This document shows, piece by piece, positions 1 through 5,601 of a stretch of DNA of 5,601 nt (position 1 is the stretch's first letter; the number at the start of each line of letters is the position of its first letter). The notes under the pieces were generated by a model that saw only the letters and a list, made by a program, of their open reading frames with translations, had not been told where the DNA came from and did not search any database. The stretch is from Nitrososphaerota archaeon (GTDB lineage Archaea > Thermoproteota > Nitrososphaeria > Nitrososphaerales > JACQRY01): positions 1 through 5,601 of the forward strand of contig JACQRY010000099.1 of NCBI GenBank assembly GCA_016206275.1, in the 5' to 3' direction. Both the position numbers and the translations under genes were made by a program.

Positions 1-137
1 ACATGGGGATGCTCGACAAATATCAAAACATCTGGAATCGAGCCCCGAGCCCTAGCCTCCACGAGCCTACGCTGCAGGCTCCACGCTCTCCCATATTCGG
101 CGAAGCCAAGGTCTAGGAAGAGAACCGTTCTACTCAT
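1..137 (-). CDS. lipB: LipB octanoyltransferase, N-terminal fragment (cut by left window edge)
   Basis: Lipoyl(octanoyl) transferase moves octanoyl from acyl carrier protein to the target lysine of lipoyl domains; LipA then inserts sulfur. Only 45 full codons plus two bases are visible. They begin MSRTVLFLDLG, followed by a Y-x3-W-x-LQ segment (residues 15-22), a LVEAR helix (25-29) and GSIPDVLIFVEHPH (32-45). This is the classic LipB N-terminal pattern (DLG..Y...W.LQ..LV..R..G.IPD.L...EHP.V). The catalytic Cys and Lys lie in the missing C-terminal part, so activity cannot be judged. The start ATG overlaps the TGA stop of the E3 gene as ATGA (134-137), and no Shine-Dalgarno-like purine run precedes it, so translation probably depends on ribosomes finishing E3. 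Its place after E3, with lipA at the other end of the operon, supports a role in lipoylating the E2 encoded here. The identification rests on pattern recognition over a short fragment. Confidence 0.9.
   Translation of the reverse strand, partial: MSRTVLFLDLGFAEYGRAWSLQRRLVEARARGSIPDVLIFVEHPH
134..137 (-). promoter_or_regulatory. ATGA stop/start overlap coupling E3 to lipB
   Basis: On the minus strand the bases ATGA hold the lipB ATG (135-137) and the E3 TGA stop (134-136). The roughly 20 bases upstream contain no purine-rich ribosome site. This arrangement is typical of termination-reinitiation coupling, and it fixes the lipB start. Confidence 0.7.
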
Positions 138-1534
138 TTTGTCAACACATGGATAGGTGCGCCTATTATTGCTTCTGCGGCCTCCATCAAAGCCTCTGGT
201 AGAGTGGGATGAGGATGTATCGTGAGAGCCAAATCCTCTACCGATGCGCCCATCTCGATGGCTAGAGCAGCTTCGCTGATAATATCCGACGCATCAGGTC
301 CCACTATGTGTACTCCCAGTAACCGTTTTCTCTGAACATCCGCCACGATCTTGACAAACCCGTTTGTCTCCCTCTCAGTCAAAGCTCTTCCAGACGCTTG
401 AAACGGAAACCGTTCAACGACGCATCCTCCAAGCGTCCTCTTAGCCTCCTCTTCAGTCAACCCTACAGTCGCCACCTCCGGATCCGTGAACACAGCACTA
501 GGCATAGCCCTATTGTCGAAGGCCGTCGACATGCCTCCGATCACCTCCGCAGCCACAATTCCCTCTCTTGAAGCCTTATGAGCCAAGAAAGGTGGACCCA
601 CGACATCGCCAATAGCATATATGCCACTTGTAGTAGAACGCATCTGTTCGTCAACCTTGATGAAGCCTTTTTGATCCAGCTTAACTCCAACATCTTCTAA
701 GCCGAGACCATTAGTGTTAGGTTTTCTGCCAACAGCCACCAAGACCCTGTCAAATTCCTCAGCAACCTCACCACTAGCAGATCGGAACCTTACTCTAACG
801 CCTCCATCAGAAGCCTCAGGGCTTACTGCTTCTCCTCCCAAATAGATCTTAGCGCCCCTCTTAAGGAGAGTCTTGTAGACCACATCAGCCACCTCTGGGT
901 CAAACCCTGGTAGAACCTGATTCATCAGCTCGACTACTGTGAGTTGAGCGCCGAGATTCTGGTACATGCAGCCGACTTCGAGCCCGGTTATGCCTCCTCC
1001 AATCACGAGTAGACGCTTAGGGATATTGTTCTGCTCCAGCACGGCGGTCGAATCCACTATTAGGTTGCCATCGAAGGAGAAACCTTTGAGTTCGATGGGC
1101 CCTGAGCCTGTGGCGATGACGGTGCTATCAGCTTGCAATTCCTCTGCTCCTCCACTGTTTTTCACAAGCACAATGTTCCCAGCCTTGAGCTCAGCTTCGC
1201 CGTAAACTACTTCGACACCGTTCTTTTCGCAAAGCAGTTTTATGCCACCCCTTAGCCTATTCACAACCCTGTTCTTCCAAGCCTGAGTCTTCTGGAAATC
1301 AATCTTCAGACCAGTTGACTCAAAACCAATCTCCCCGGCTTCACGGATCTTCCGTGCTAATCTTCCTGCCGAGATCAGGGCCTTAGAAGGGATGCAGCCT
1401 TCATTAAGACATACGCCACCCAGCCGCTGCTTCTCGACTAGCACCGTTTTCTTGCCTAGTTGCCCAAGACGTATCGCGGAGACATAGCCGCCGGGACCCC
1501 CTCCTATGACTACTGCATCTACACGCCTAGCCAT
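134..1534 (-). CDS. lpdA: Dihydrolipoamide dehydrogenase (E3 of the 2-oxoacid dehydrogenase complex)
   Basis: This FAD flavoprotein reoxidises the dihydrolipoyl arm of E2 and passes electrons to NAD+. At 466 residues it has the normal family length and looks complete. In order: an FAD-binding GGGPGG at residues 11-16; the redox disulfide C42/C47 in GGVCLNEGCIPSK; the ATGSGP segment at 141-146; the NAD-binding loop GGGITGLEVG at 179-188, with acidic E202 at the end of the second strand, favouring NAD+ over NADP+; the second FAD motif YAIGD (306-310); and the C-terminal dimerisation domain with catalytic H442 and E447 in HPHPTLPEA. The start gives the usual short N-terminus before the FAD strand. 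It lies 4 nt after the E2 stop, and the only purine-rich motif (GGAG inside the end of E2) is 13 nt upstream, which suggests translational coupling to E2. One small oddity is Thr at position 183 of the NAD loop, where Ile is common. E3 could also serve a glycine cleavage system or other lipoyl complexes. Confidence 0.97.
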   Translation of the reverse strand: MARRVDAVVIGGGPGGYVSAIRLGQLGKKTVLVEKQRLGGVCLNEGCIPSKALISAGRLARKIREAGEIGFESTGLKIDFQKTQAWKNRVVNRLRGGIKLLCEKNGVEVVYGEAELKAGNIVLVKNSGGAEELQADSTVIATGSGPIELKGFSFDGNLIVDSTAVLEQNNIPKRLLVIGGGITGLEVGCMYQNLGAQLTVVELMNQVLPGFDPEVADVVYKTLLKRGAKIYLGGEAVSPEASDGGVRVRFRSASGEVAEEFDRVLVAVGRKPNTNGLGLEDVGVKLDQKGFIKVDEQMRSTTSGIYAIGDVVGPPFLAHKASREGIVAAEVIGGMSTAFDNRAMPSAVFTDPEVATVGLTEEEAKRTLGGCVVERFPFQASGRALTERETNGFVKIVADVQRKRLLGVHIVGPDASDIISEAALAIEMGASVEDLALTIHPHPTLPEALMEAAEAIIGAPIHVLTK

Positions 1535-1538
1535 TTCG

Positions 1539-2735
1539 TTAAACCAGCTCCGAAATCAGTTGACCCGGTTCTTCAAGAAGATCCTTAATCCTGCCGGTGA
1601 ACCTACCTGCAGTAGCACCGTCAACAATCCTGTGGTCGAAGGACAGTGAGATGTGAGCTACGTCTCTGACAACTATCTGACCGTCTTTGACCACTGGCCT
1701 CTTGTCGATCCTATGGATACCTAGAATGGCTACCTCAGGATGATGAATAATGGGCGTGGCGAGCAGTCCTCCCAATGCTCCAAGACTTGTGATGCTGAAG
1801 GTGCCGCCCTTAATATCGTCGAGCCCCAGCCGGGATTCCCTCGCCTTGTGAGCCAATTCTTCTACCTCCTTGGCTAGATCTAAAAGACCCTTCCTATCAG
1901 CGTCCTTAACCACAGGCACAACAAGGCCCTCCCCAGTATCAACCGCGACACCAATGTTGTAACGCTTCTTCAAGACCACTTCCTGCTTATCATCGTCTAA
2001 GGATGCGTTCAGGTAGGGGTATTCTTTCAAGCCTTGGACGACTGCCTTTATGATAAATGGTATGTAGGTGAGCTTAGTTCCTTTTTTCTCAGCCGCAGGC
2101 TTCAATGTCTCTCTGGCAGCAACCAGATTGGTTACATCGACTTCCTCTACCAAAGTGAATTGAGCAGTCATCTTCGATGACATAGCCATGGATTCAGCCA
2201 TCCTCCTACGAACGCCTCGGAGAGGAACCCGCTCTTCACCAACTTCTGCTCTCGCTGCAGCCGCGGCCGTCACAGTCCCAGCGGATACGTGTCTCCGCAC
2301 ATCTTCCTCTGTAATCCTTCCATCTTCGCCTGTCCCTCTTACTTGAGTTATGTCTACGCTCATCTCTCTTGCCAATCTCCTAGTGGCCGGAGCAGCTAAC
2401 ACAGAGGGCGTTTTTGGGGCAATAGGTGCAGGTTGAGGAACTGTTGACAGTTCACTGGGTTTGGTCGTGGGTTGGCTTCTTTGGGCAGCCTGTTCACCTT
2501 TTTCACCGATAGTTATGATTACAGAACCTACTTTGACGATCTCACCCTCCTTAGCCAAGACATCAAGAACCGTTCCACTCCTAGGAGAGGAAATTTCCAC
2601 AGTTACCTTATCCGTCATAACTTCAACCAAGGGCTGATTCTCCGAGACTTGGTCACCGACCTTCACGAACCAGCGTCTTATCTCGCCTTCCGCTACACCC
2701 TCGCCCACATCGGGAAGCTTGAACTCGAAGACCAT
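1539..2735 (-). CDS. pdhC: Dihydrolipoyl acyltransferase (E2 core of the 2-oxoacid dehydrogenase complex)
   Basis: E2 forms the structural core, carries the swinging lipoyl arm and transfers the acyl group to CoA. The 398-residue protein has the standard three-part layout. A single N-terminal lipoyl domain (about 2-77) carries the lipoylated lysine K43 in TDKVTVEI. A Pro/Ala/Ser/Thr-rich linker (about 78-111) follows. The peripheral subunit-binding domain (about 112-150, APATRRLARE through ITEEDVRRHV) docks E1 and/or E3. A short Ala-rich linker (about 152-168) leads to the catalytic domain (about 169-398). The acyltransferase signature SFDHRIVDG (365-373) supplies H368 and D372, and GGTFSITSLG (310-319) is the matching internal motif. 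The start gives the canonical FKLPDVGEG N-terminus and has the best ribosome site in the window (GAGGAG). It lies 16 nt after E1 beta and 4 nt before E3. K43 is the natural target of the flanking LipA and LipB. Acetyl versus branched-acyl specificity cannot be read with confidence. Confidence 0.96.
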   Translation of the reverse strand: MVFEFKLPDVGEGVAEGEIRRWFVKVGDQVSENQPLVEVMTDKVTVEISSPRSGTVLDVLAKEGEIVKVGSVIITIGEKGEQAAQRSQPTTKPSELSTVPQPAPIAPKTPSVLAAPATRRLAREMSVDITQVRGTGEDGRITEEDVRRHVSAGTVTAAAAARAEVGEERVPLRGVRRRMAESMAMSSKMTAQFTLVEEVDVTNLVAARETLKPAAEKKGTKLTYIPFIIKAVVQGLKEYPYLNASLDDDKQEVVLKKRYNIGVAVDTGEGLVVPVVKDADRKGLLDLAKEVEELAHKARESRLGLDDIKGGTFSITSLGALGGLLATPIIHHPEVAILGIHRIDKRPVVKDGQIVVRDVAHISLSFDHRIVDGATAGRFTGRIKDLLEEPGQLISELV

Positions 2736-2746
2736 TCTGTATTAAG

Positions 2747-2752
2747 CTCCTC
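2747..2752 (-). promoter_or_regulatory. Ribosome binding site for E2
   Basis: The minus strand reads GAGGAG; its first G is the last base of the E1 beta TAG stop. It sits 11 nt before the E2 ATG, slightly longer than ideal spacing. It is the strongest Shine-Dalgarno match in the window, which would suit the E2 core being needed in many copies per complex (inference). Confidence 0.6.
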
Positions 2753-3726
2753 TAGAAGCTGGCTGTCTTCTCGACGGTCTTCAACACTTTTTCGACATTG
2801 GGCAAATAGACTTCTTCCAGGGAATAGTGGTAGGGCGTGTCATATCCCGTTACGCGAGCAATGGGAGCCTCTAGGTGCAGGAAAGCTTTCTCCGAGATTA
2901 TAGCTGAGATCTCTGCTCCGAGGCCCAGTGTGCGAGGTGCTTCGTGAACTATTACTACGCGACCAGTCTTCTTTACCGAAGTCACCATTGCGTCAAAGTC
3001 AAGAGGAGATAATGTCCTCAGATCAACCACTTCCACGCTTATCCCTTTTTCACCAGCTTTCTTAGCTGCCTCCAAAGCTACATGCACCATAGCGCCATAG
3101 GTGAAAAGCGACACATCTTCACCCTCCGTCAACACTGATGCTCTTCCTAACTGAACGGCGTAGTCTCCTTCAGGAACTTCACCCTTAATGCTGCGGTAGA
3201 GGCGTTTAGGTTCAAGGAAGATCACTGGATCATCGTCCCTAATCGCTGCGATTAGAAGACCTTTAGCATCATAAGAGCTGGAGGGCATCACCACCTTCAG
3301 TCCTGCCGTGTGGATGAAGTAAGTTTCAGAGCTTTGCGAATGATACATGCCTCCTTTGATGCCTCCTCCGCATGGGGCTCTGATAACCATGTGAGCAGTA
3401 TAGTGGCCTCCAGTCCTGTATCGAAACTTGGCCAACTCGTTCACTATCAGATCAAAGGCCGGGTAGATGAAGTCCAAGAACTGTATTTCAGCCACAGGTT
3501 TTAGGCCGTAGAGAGACATGCCCATTGCAATACCAATGATCCCCGATTCCGTTAAGGGTGTATCAATGACACGGTTTGAACCGAAGGTTTGGTAGAGGCC
3601 TTCAGTAGCCCTGAATACGCCTCCGTTGACACCAATATCCTCGCCAAGGAGCACAATAGACTCGTCTTTACTCATCTCTTCTGAAAGAGCCTTGTTTATC
3701 GCCTGGACAACTGTGAGAACCGGCAT
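2752..3726 (-). CDS. pdhB: 2-oxoacid dehydrogenase E1 component, beta subunit (pyruvate or branched-chain type)
   Basis: The beta subunit of the alpha2beta2 E1 completes the thiamine diphosphate site and helps acylate the E2 lipoyl arm. The 324-residue length is typical. The N-terminal pyrimidine-binding domain shows LGEDIG (27-32), GGVFRAT (35-41) and DTPLTESGIIG (55-65), where E60 is the glutamate that activates the cofactor. It continues with AEIQFLDFIYPAFD (79-92) and YHSQS (128-132), in which H129 matches the conserved active-site histidine. The C-terminal transketolase domain includes VVDLRTLSP (233-241) and VIVHEAP (258-264). Segments such as GGVFR, YHSQS, KVV.P and GYDTP (294-298) resemble branched-chain 2-oxoacid dehydrogenase E1 beta at least as much as pyruvate dehydrogenase, so the substrate is open. 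The ATG lies 10 nt after the E1 alpha stop and is preceded by TGAGG at 4 nt spacing. The pairing with E1 alpha upstream and E2 downstream is the standard order for this complex. Confidence 0.96.
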   Translation of the reverse strand: MPVLTVVQAINKALSEEMSKDESIVLLGEDIGVNGGVFRATEGLYQTFGSNRVIDTPLTESGIIGIAMGMSLYGLKPVAEIQFLDFIYPAFDLIVNELAKFRYRTGGHYTAHMVIRAPCGGGIKGGMYHSQSSETYFIHTAGLKVVMPSSSYDAKGLLIAAIRDDDPVIFLEPKRLYRSIKGEVPEGDYAVQLGRASVLTEGEDVSLFTYGAMVHVALEAAKKAGEKGISVEVVDLRTLSPLDFDAMVTSVKKTGRVVIVHEAPRTLGLGAEISAIISEKAFLHLEAPIARVTGYDTPYHYSLEEVYLPNVEKVLKTVEKTASF

Positions 3727-3730
3727 CTCG

Positions 3731-3735
3731 CCTCA
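3731..3735 (-). promoter_or_regulatory. Ribosome binding site for E1 beta
   Basis: The minus strand reads TGAGG in the 10-nt gap between the E1 alpha stop (TAA) and the E1 beta ATG, with 4 nt spacing. It is a modest match to a Shine-Dalgarno sequence and agrees with the canonical MPVLTV start. Confidence 0.5.
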
Positions 3736-3736
3736 C

Positions 3737-4816
3737 TTATCCCCACTCATGGAACGTAAGCGCGTCCTGCAACTGTTCTTTGAGGGCCGTGGACATCTCT
3801 TTGTACACGTCTTCGAACATGCTTTCGACAGTAGGTAGTGGAGCAGCCTCGGCCTTCCGGACCGCTTCGCTAACCATATCTTCCGCTTCCTTCCACAGAT
3901 CAGCTTCCTCCTTTTCACCCCAAAGCCCCCTATTTTCAAGATAGAGGCGGAGTCGTTTGATAGGATCCTTCCGCTTCCAGCTTTCAACTTCCTCCTGGCT
4001 TCGATACCTGCTGGGATCGTCTGAAGTGGAGTGTGGACCTATTCTGTACGTAATGGCCTCGATCAAGGTTGGTCCCTCACCGTTTCTAGCTCGCTCCACA
4101 GCGTCCTTGGTCACGCGATACACCGCAAGAATATCATTCCCATCAACCTGCACACCCTCCATCCCGTATCCTGCTGCTTTCACCGCGATGTTCTCCGAGC
4201 CAAGTTGGCGCTGAGTGGGAACCGAGACAGCATATTGATTATTCTTGCAGAAGAAGATTGTAGGAGCCTTGAAGACTGAGGCGAAGGTCAGGCCTACATG
4301 AAAGTAGCCTGAGGAAGTAGATCCATCCCCAAAGTAGGCCAATGTCACTATCTTGTCTCCCTTATACTTAGCAGCCATAGCTGCGCCCACTGCCAACGGT
4401 ATCTGTGTGCCAACGGGGGCTGAAGAGTTAACAATATTCAGAGAGCGATCACCCCAAGCATTAGCGAAGTTCCTCCCCTTGCAAACATCATTCCTATTAC
4501 CAAAAAGCGAAGACACTAGTTGCTCCAACGGGATGCCTCTCAGAATCATCGCACCCTGTTCACGGTACTGAGGGAACAACCAATCTTCAGGCTTCAAAGC
4601 ATATGCGCTCCCAACATGTGCTGCCTCTTCGCCTACACAAGGAGCGTAGAAGGACATGCGGCCTTGTCTTTGTAGAGCGATCATACGGTTATCAAAGACT
4701 CTGGTGTAAATCATTGTCCGATAGAGCTTATGGAGCTCACTTTGAGGCAAGTCTGGGTCGAGCTTCGGGTCGAACTTACCTTCCTGGTTCACTACCTGAA
4801 GAACTCCGCTCGACAT
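3737..4816 (-). CDS. pdhA: 2-oxoacid dehydrogenase E1 component, alpha subunit (pyruvate or branched-chain type)
   Basis: The alpha subunit binds the diphosphate of thiamine diphosphate and performs 2-oxoacid decarboxylation with E1 beta. Its 359 residues are normal for the split-E1 family. RMSFYAPCVGEEAAHVGSA (53-71) is the conserved N-terminal segment, followed by FPQYREQG (81-88) and the GTQIPLAVGAA region (136-146). The cofactor and Mg2+ motif runs from GDG (163-165) to NN (192-193) with the usual spacing. The loop YRIGPHSTSDDPSRYR (257-272) lines the active site; its HSTSDD core is shared with branched-chain E1 alpha, where the serines are kinase targets in animals (no kinase is implied here). 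The stretch after GDG reads STSSGYFH, whereas SEGD-like residues are common in relatives. The start codon overlaps the lipA stop by one base (TAATG), and AGGTGGAG inside the end of lipA precedes it. Substrate is undecided between pyruvate, acetoin-type and branched-chain 2-oxoacids; the gene symbol is used only in the generic sense. Confidence 0.95.
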   Translation of the reverse strand: MSSGVLQVVNQEGKFDPKLDPDLPQSELHKLYRTMIYTRVFDNRMIALQRQGRMSFYAPCVGEEAAHVGSAYALKPEDWLFPQYREQGAMILRGIPLEQLVSSLFGNRNDVCKGRNFANAWGDRSLNIVNSSAPVGTQIPLAVGAAMAAKYKGDKIVTLAYFGDGSTSSGYFHVGLTFASVFKAPTIFFCKNNQYAVSVPTQRQLGSENIAVKAAGYGMEGVQVDGNDILAVYRVTKDAVERARNGEGPTLIEAITYRIGPHSTSDDPSRYRSQEEVESWKRKDPIKRLRLYLENRGLWGEKEEADLWKEAEDMVSEAVRKAEAAPLPTVESMFEDVYKEMSTALKEQLQDALTFHEWG

Positions 4817-5601
4817 TATTCTCCACCTTGTTGAAAGGGTTGAGCGCCGTGATATTTCCTTCGGATGATGCTTGCCATATAGAACTCTCCCGCCCGGTAC
4901 GAACTGCGGACCAGCGGTCCTGAAGCCACGTAGAGGAACCCCATCTCTTCCCCTTTGGCCCTGAAGTACTCGTATCTTTGAGGCGGCACATACTCCTGAA
5001 CCTCCAGAAAGCGGAGTGACGACCCCGGCTTCAAATACTGTCCAATAGTCAAGAAGTCAACGCCAACTGATCTAAGGTCAATCATGGTTTGAACAACCTC
5101 CTCCTCAGCCTCGCCCAAGCCGAGCATAATGGAAGACTTCGTATAGATATCCGGATTCAGAGATTTGATTATCGACAACACTTTCAAAGACTGCTGGTAA
5201 TTAGCCCTCCGATCTCTAACTCTCGGAGTCAAAGACTCGGTGGTCTCAATGTTATGGGCAATAACCTCCGGACCAGCATCAACAACCCTCTTCAACGCAT
5301 CATGGTCAGCTCTAAAGTCAGGTATCAAAACCTCTAAGATTAGCTCAGGCTTTTCTTGTTTGATAGCTCTGATGGTCCCAGCGAAATGTGATGCTCCACC
5401 GTCAGGAAGATCATCTCTGTCAACGGAAGTCACGACGATATACTCCAAGTCCAGTCGACTCAATGCTTTGGCAACCATAATAGGCTCATAAGGATCCAAC
5501 CATTTTCCTGGGTTACCAGTCTTCACGTTGCAGAACCGGCACGCCCTTGTGCAGGTATCCCCCATGATCATGATTGTCGCTGTGCCCCCGCCCCAGCATT
5601 C
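4816..5601 (-). CDS. lipA: Lipoyl synthase LipA, lacking its N-terminus (cut by right window edge)
   Basis: LipA is a radical SAM enzyme that inserts sulfur at C6 and C8 of protein-bound octanoyl groups to make lipoate. The reading frame stays open to the right edge and gives 261 visible residues. Numbered from the first visible residue, ECWGGGTATI opens the fragment, and its C2 matches the third cysteine of the auxiliary iron-sulfur cluster. The radical SAM CX3CX2C motif CTRACRFC follows (C17, C21, C24). Later come TSVDRDDLPDGG, the HNIET segment, SIMLGLGE and GQYLKPG. RSSYRAGE near the C-terminus (232-239) contains the conserved serine that ligates the auxiliary cluster. The missing part should be a few dozen residues carrying the first two auxiliary cysteines. 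The internal ATG at 5571 is not the start, because the codons upstream encode conserved LipA residues. The stop overlaps the E1 alpha start by one base. I infer that its local substrate is octanoyl-E2 from this operon. Confidence 0.96.
   Translation of the reverse strand, partial: ECWGGGTATIMIMGDTCTRACRFCNVKTGNPGKWLDPYEPIMVAKALSRLDLEYIVVTSVDRDDLPDGGASHFAGTIRAIKQEKPELILEVLIPDFRADHDALKRVVDAGPEVIAHNIETTESLTPRVRDRRANYQQSLKVLSIIKSLNPDIYTKSSIMLGLGEAEEEVVQTMIDLRSVGVDFLTIGQYLKPGSSLRFLEVQEYVPPQRYEYFRAKGEEMGFLYVASGPLVRSSYRAGEFYMASIIRRKYHGAQPFQQGGE
4821..4828 (-). promoter_or_regulatory. Ribosome binding site for E1 alpha, inside the end of lipA
   Basis: The minus strand reads AGGTGGAG, 4 nt before the E1 alpha ATG. 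Both AGGTG and GGAG can pair with the usual 16S 3' end. The motif lies within the last lipA codons, so E1 alpha can be initiated directly or by ribosomes terminating at the overlapping TAATG. It supports the chosen E1 alpha start. Confidence 0.6.

Larger units (their letters stand above)
1..5601 (-). other. Operon: lipA - E1 alpha - E1 beta - E2 - E3 - lipB
   Basis: Six genes run in one direction with junctions of -1, +10, +16, +4 and -4 nt (reading right to left). No gap is long enough for an internal promoter or terminator, and I saw no hairpin with a T-run on the minus strand at any junction. I infer a single transcript that begins to the right of the window and may continue to the left. 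The unit encodes a full 2-oxoacid dehydrogenase complex, with the two enzymes of endogenous lipoate assembly at its two ends. Both end genes are incomplete only because the window stops there. Confidence 0.85.

Noticed and set aside
1..133. Left-edge stretch as a non-coding 3' region or terminator after E3
   Set aside because: On the minus strand it is an uninterrupted LipB reading frame starting at 137, and it has no terminator-like hairpin and T-run.
2736..2751. Possible internal promoter before E2
   Set aside because: The gap is only 16 nt and is mostly taken up by the spacing from the ribosome site. A promoter inside the E1 beta coding sequence cannot be excluded, but I saw no convincing motif.
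2472..2903. 143-codon open frame on the plus strand
   Set aside because: It lies antisense to the E2 N-terminus and the E1 beta C-terminus, both of which show strong family motifs. Its translation has no recognisable domain, so it is a shadow frame.
3733..3987. 84-codon minus-strand frame overlapping the end of E1 alpha
   Set aside because: It is an alternative frame inside E1 alpha with a basic, low-information translation. E1 alpha runs through this region without interruption.
4603..4923. 106-codon open frame on the plus strand
   Set aside because: It is antisense to the start of E1 alpha and the end of lipA, has no recognisable motif, and spans a coding junction that is well explained on the minus strand.
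5569..5571. ATG as a possible lipA start
   Set aside because: The codons to its right stay in frame and encode ECWGGGTATI, a conserved part of LipA containing the third auxiliary-cluster cysteine. The true start is outside the window.
1..5601. Mobile elements, CRISPR arrays, tRNA or rRNA genes, riboswitch
   Set aside because: The whole window is accounted for by six tightly packed protein genes. I saw no direct or inverted repeat arrays, transposase motifs or structured RNA genes.

Overview
The window is one gene-dense stretch read entirely from the minus strand. It holds four complete genes and two genes cut by the window edges. In transcription order (right to left) they are: lipA (lipoyl synthase, N-terminus missing at the right edge), the E1 alpha and E1 beta subunits of a 2-oxoacid dehydrogenase, the E2 dihydrolipoyl acyltransferase, the E3 dihydrolipoamide dehydrogenase, and the first 45 codons of lipB (lipoyl/octanoyl transferase, cut by the left edge). 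The lipB fragment is short but clearly recognisable.

The junctions are very tight. lipA and E1 alpha share one base (TAATG). E1 alpha to E1 beta is 10 nt, E1 beta to E2 is 16 nt, and E2 to E3 is 4 nt. E3 and lipB overlap by four bases (ATGA). No gap could hold an internal promoter or terminator, so I infer a single polycistronic transcript. Its promoter lies right of the window and its end lies left of it.

The genes form one functional unit. E1 (a thiamine diphosphate enzyme) decarboxylates a 2-oxoacid and acylates the lipoyl arm of E2. E2 passes the acyl group to CoA, and E3 reoxidises the dihydrolipoyl arm with FAD and NAD+. LipB places octanoyl on the E2 lysine and LipA inserts the two sulfurs, so the operon carries both the lipoylated complex and the de novo route to its cofactor. 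Catalytic residues are intact in every complete gene. The substrate is not settled: both E1 subunits show features of the branched-chain 2-oxoacid dehydrogenase branch, but prokaryotic relatives are often annotated as pyruvate dehydrogenase.

Taxonomy is uncertain. The split alpha/beta E1, the single-lipoyl-domain E2, frequent AGA/AGG arginine codons, short Shine-Dalgarno-like motifs and roughly 50% GC would fit an archaeon (for example a Thermoproteota-like lineage) or a deep-branching bacterium such as a Chloroflexota member. The sequence alone does not decide. I found no mobile elements, RNA genes, CRISPR arrays or unexplained stretches. The window looks like a well-conserved metabolic operon, not a new system; the interest lies in its gene order and its coupling.
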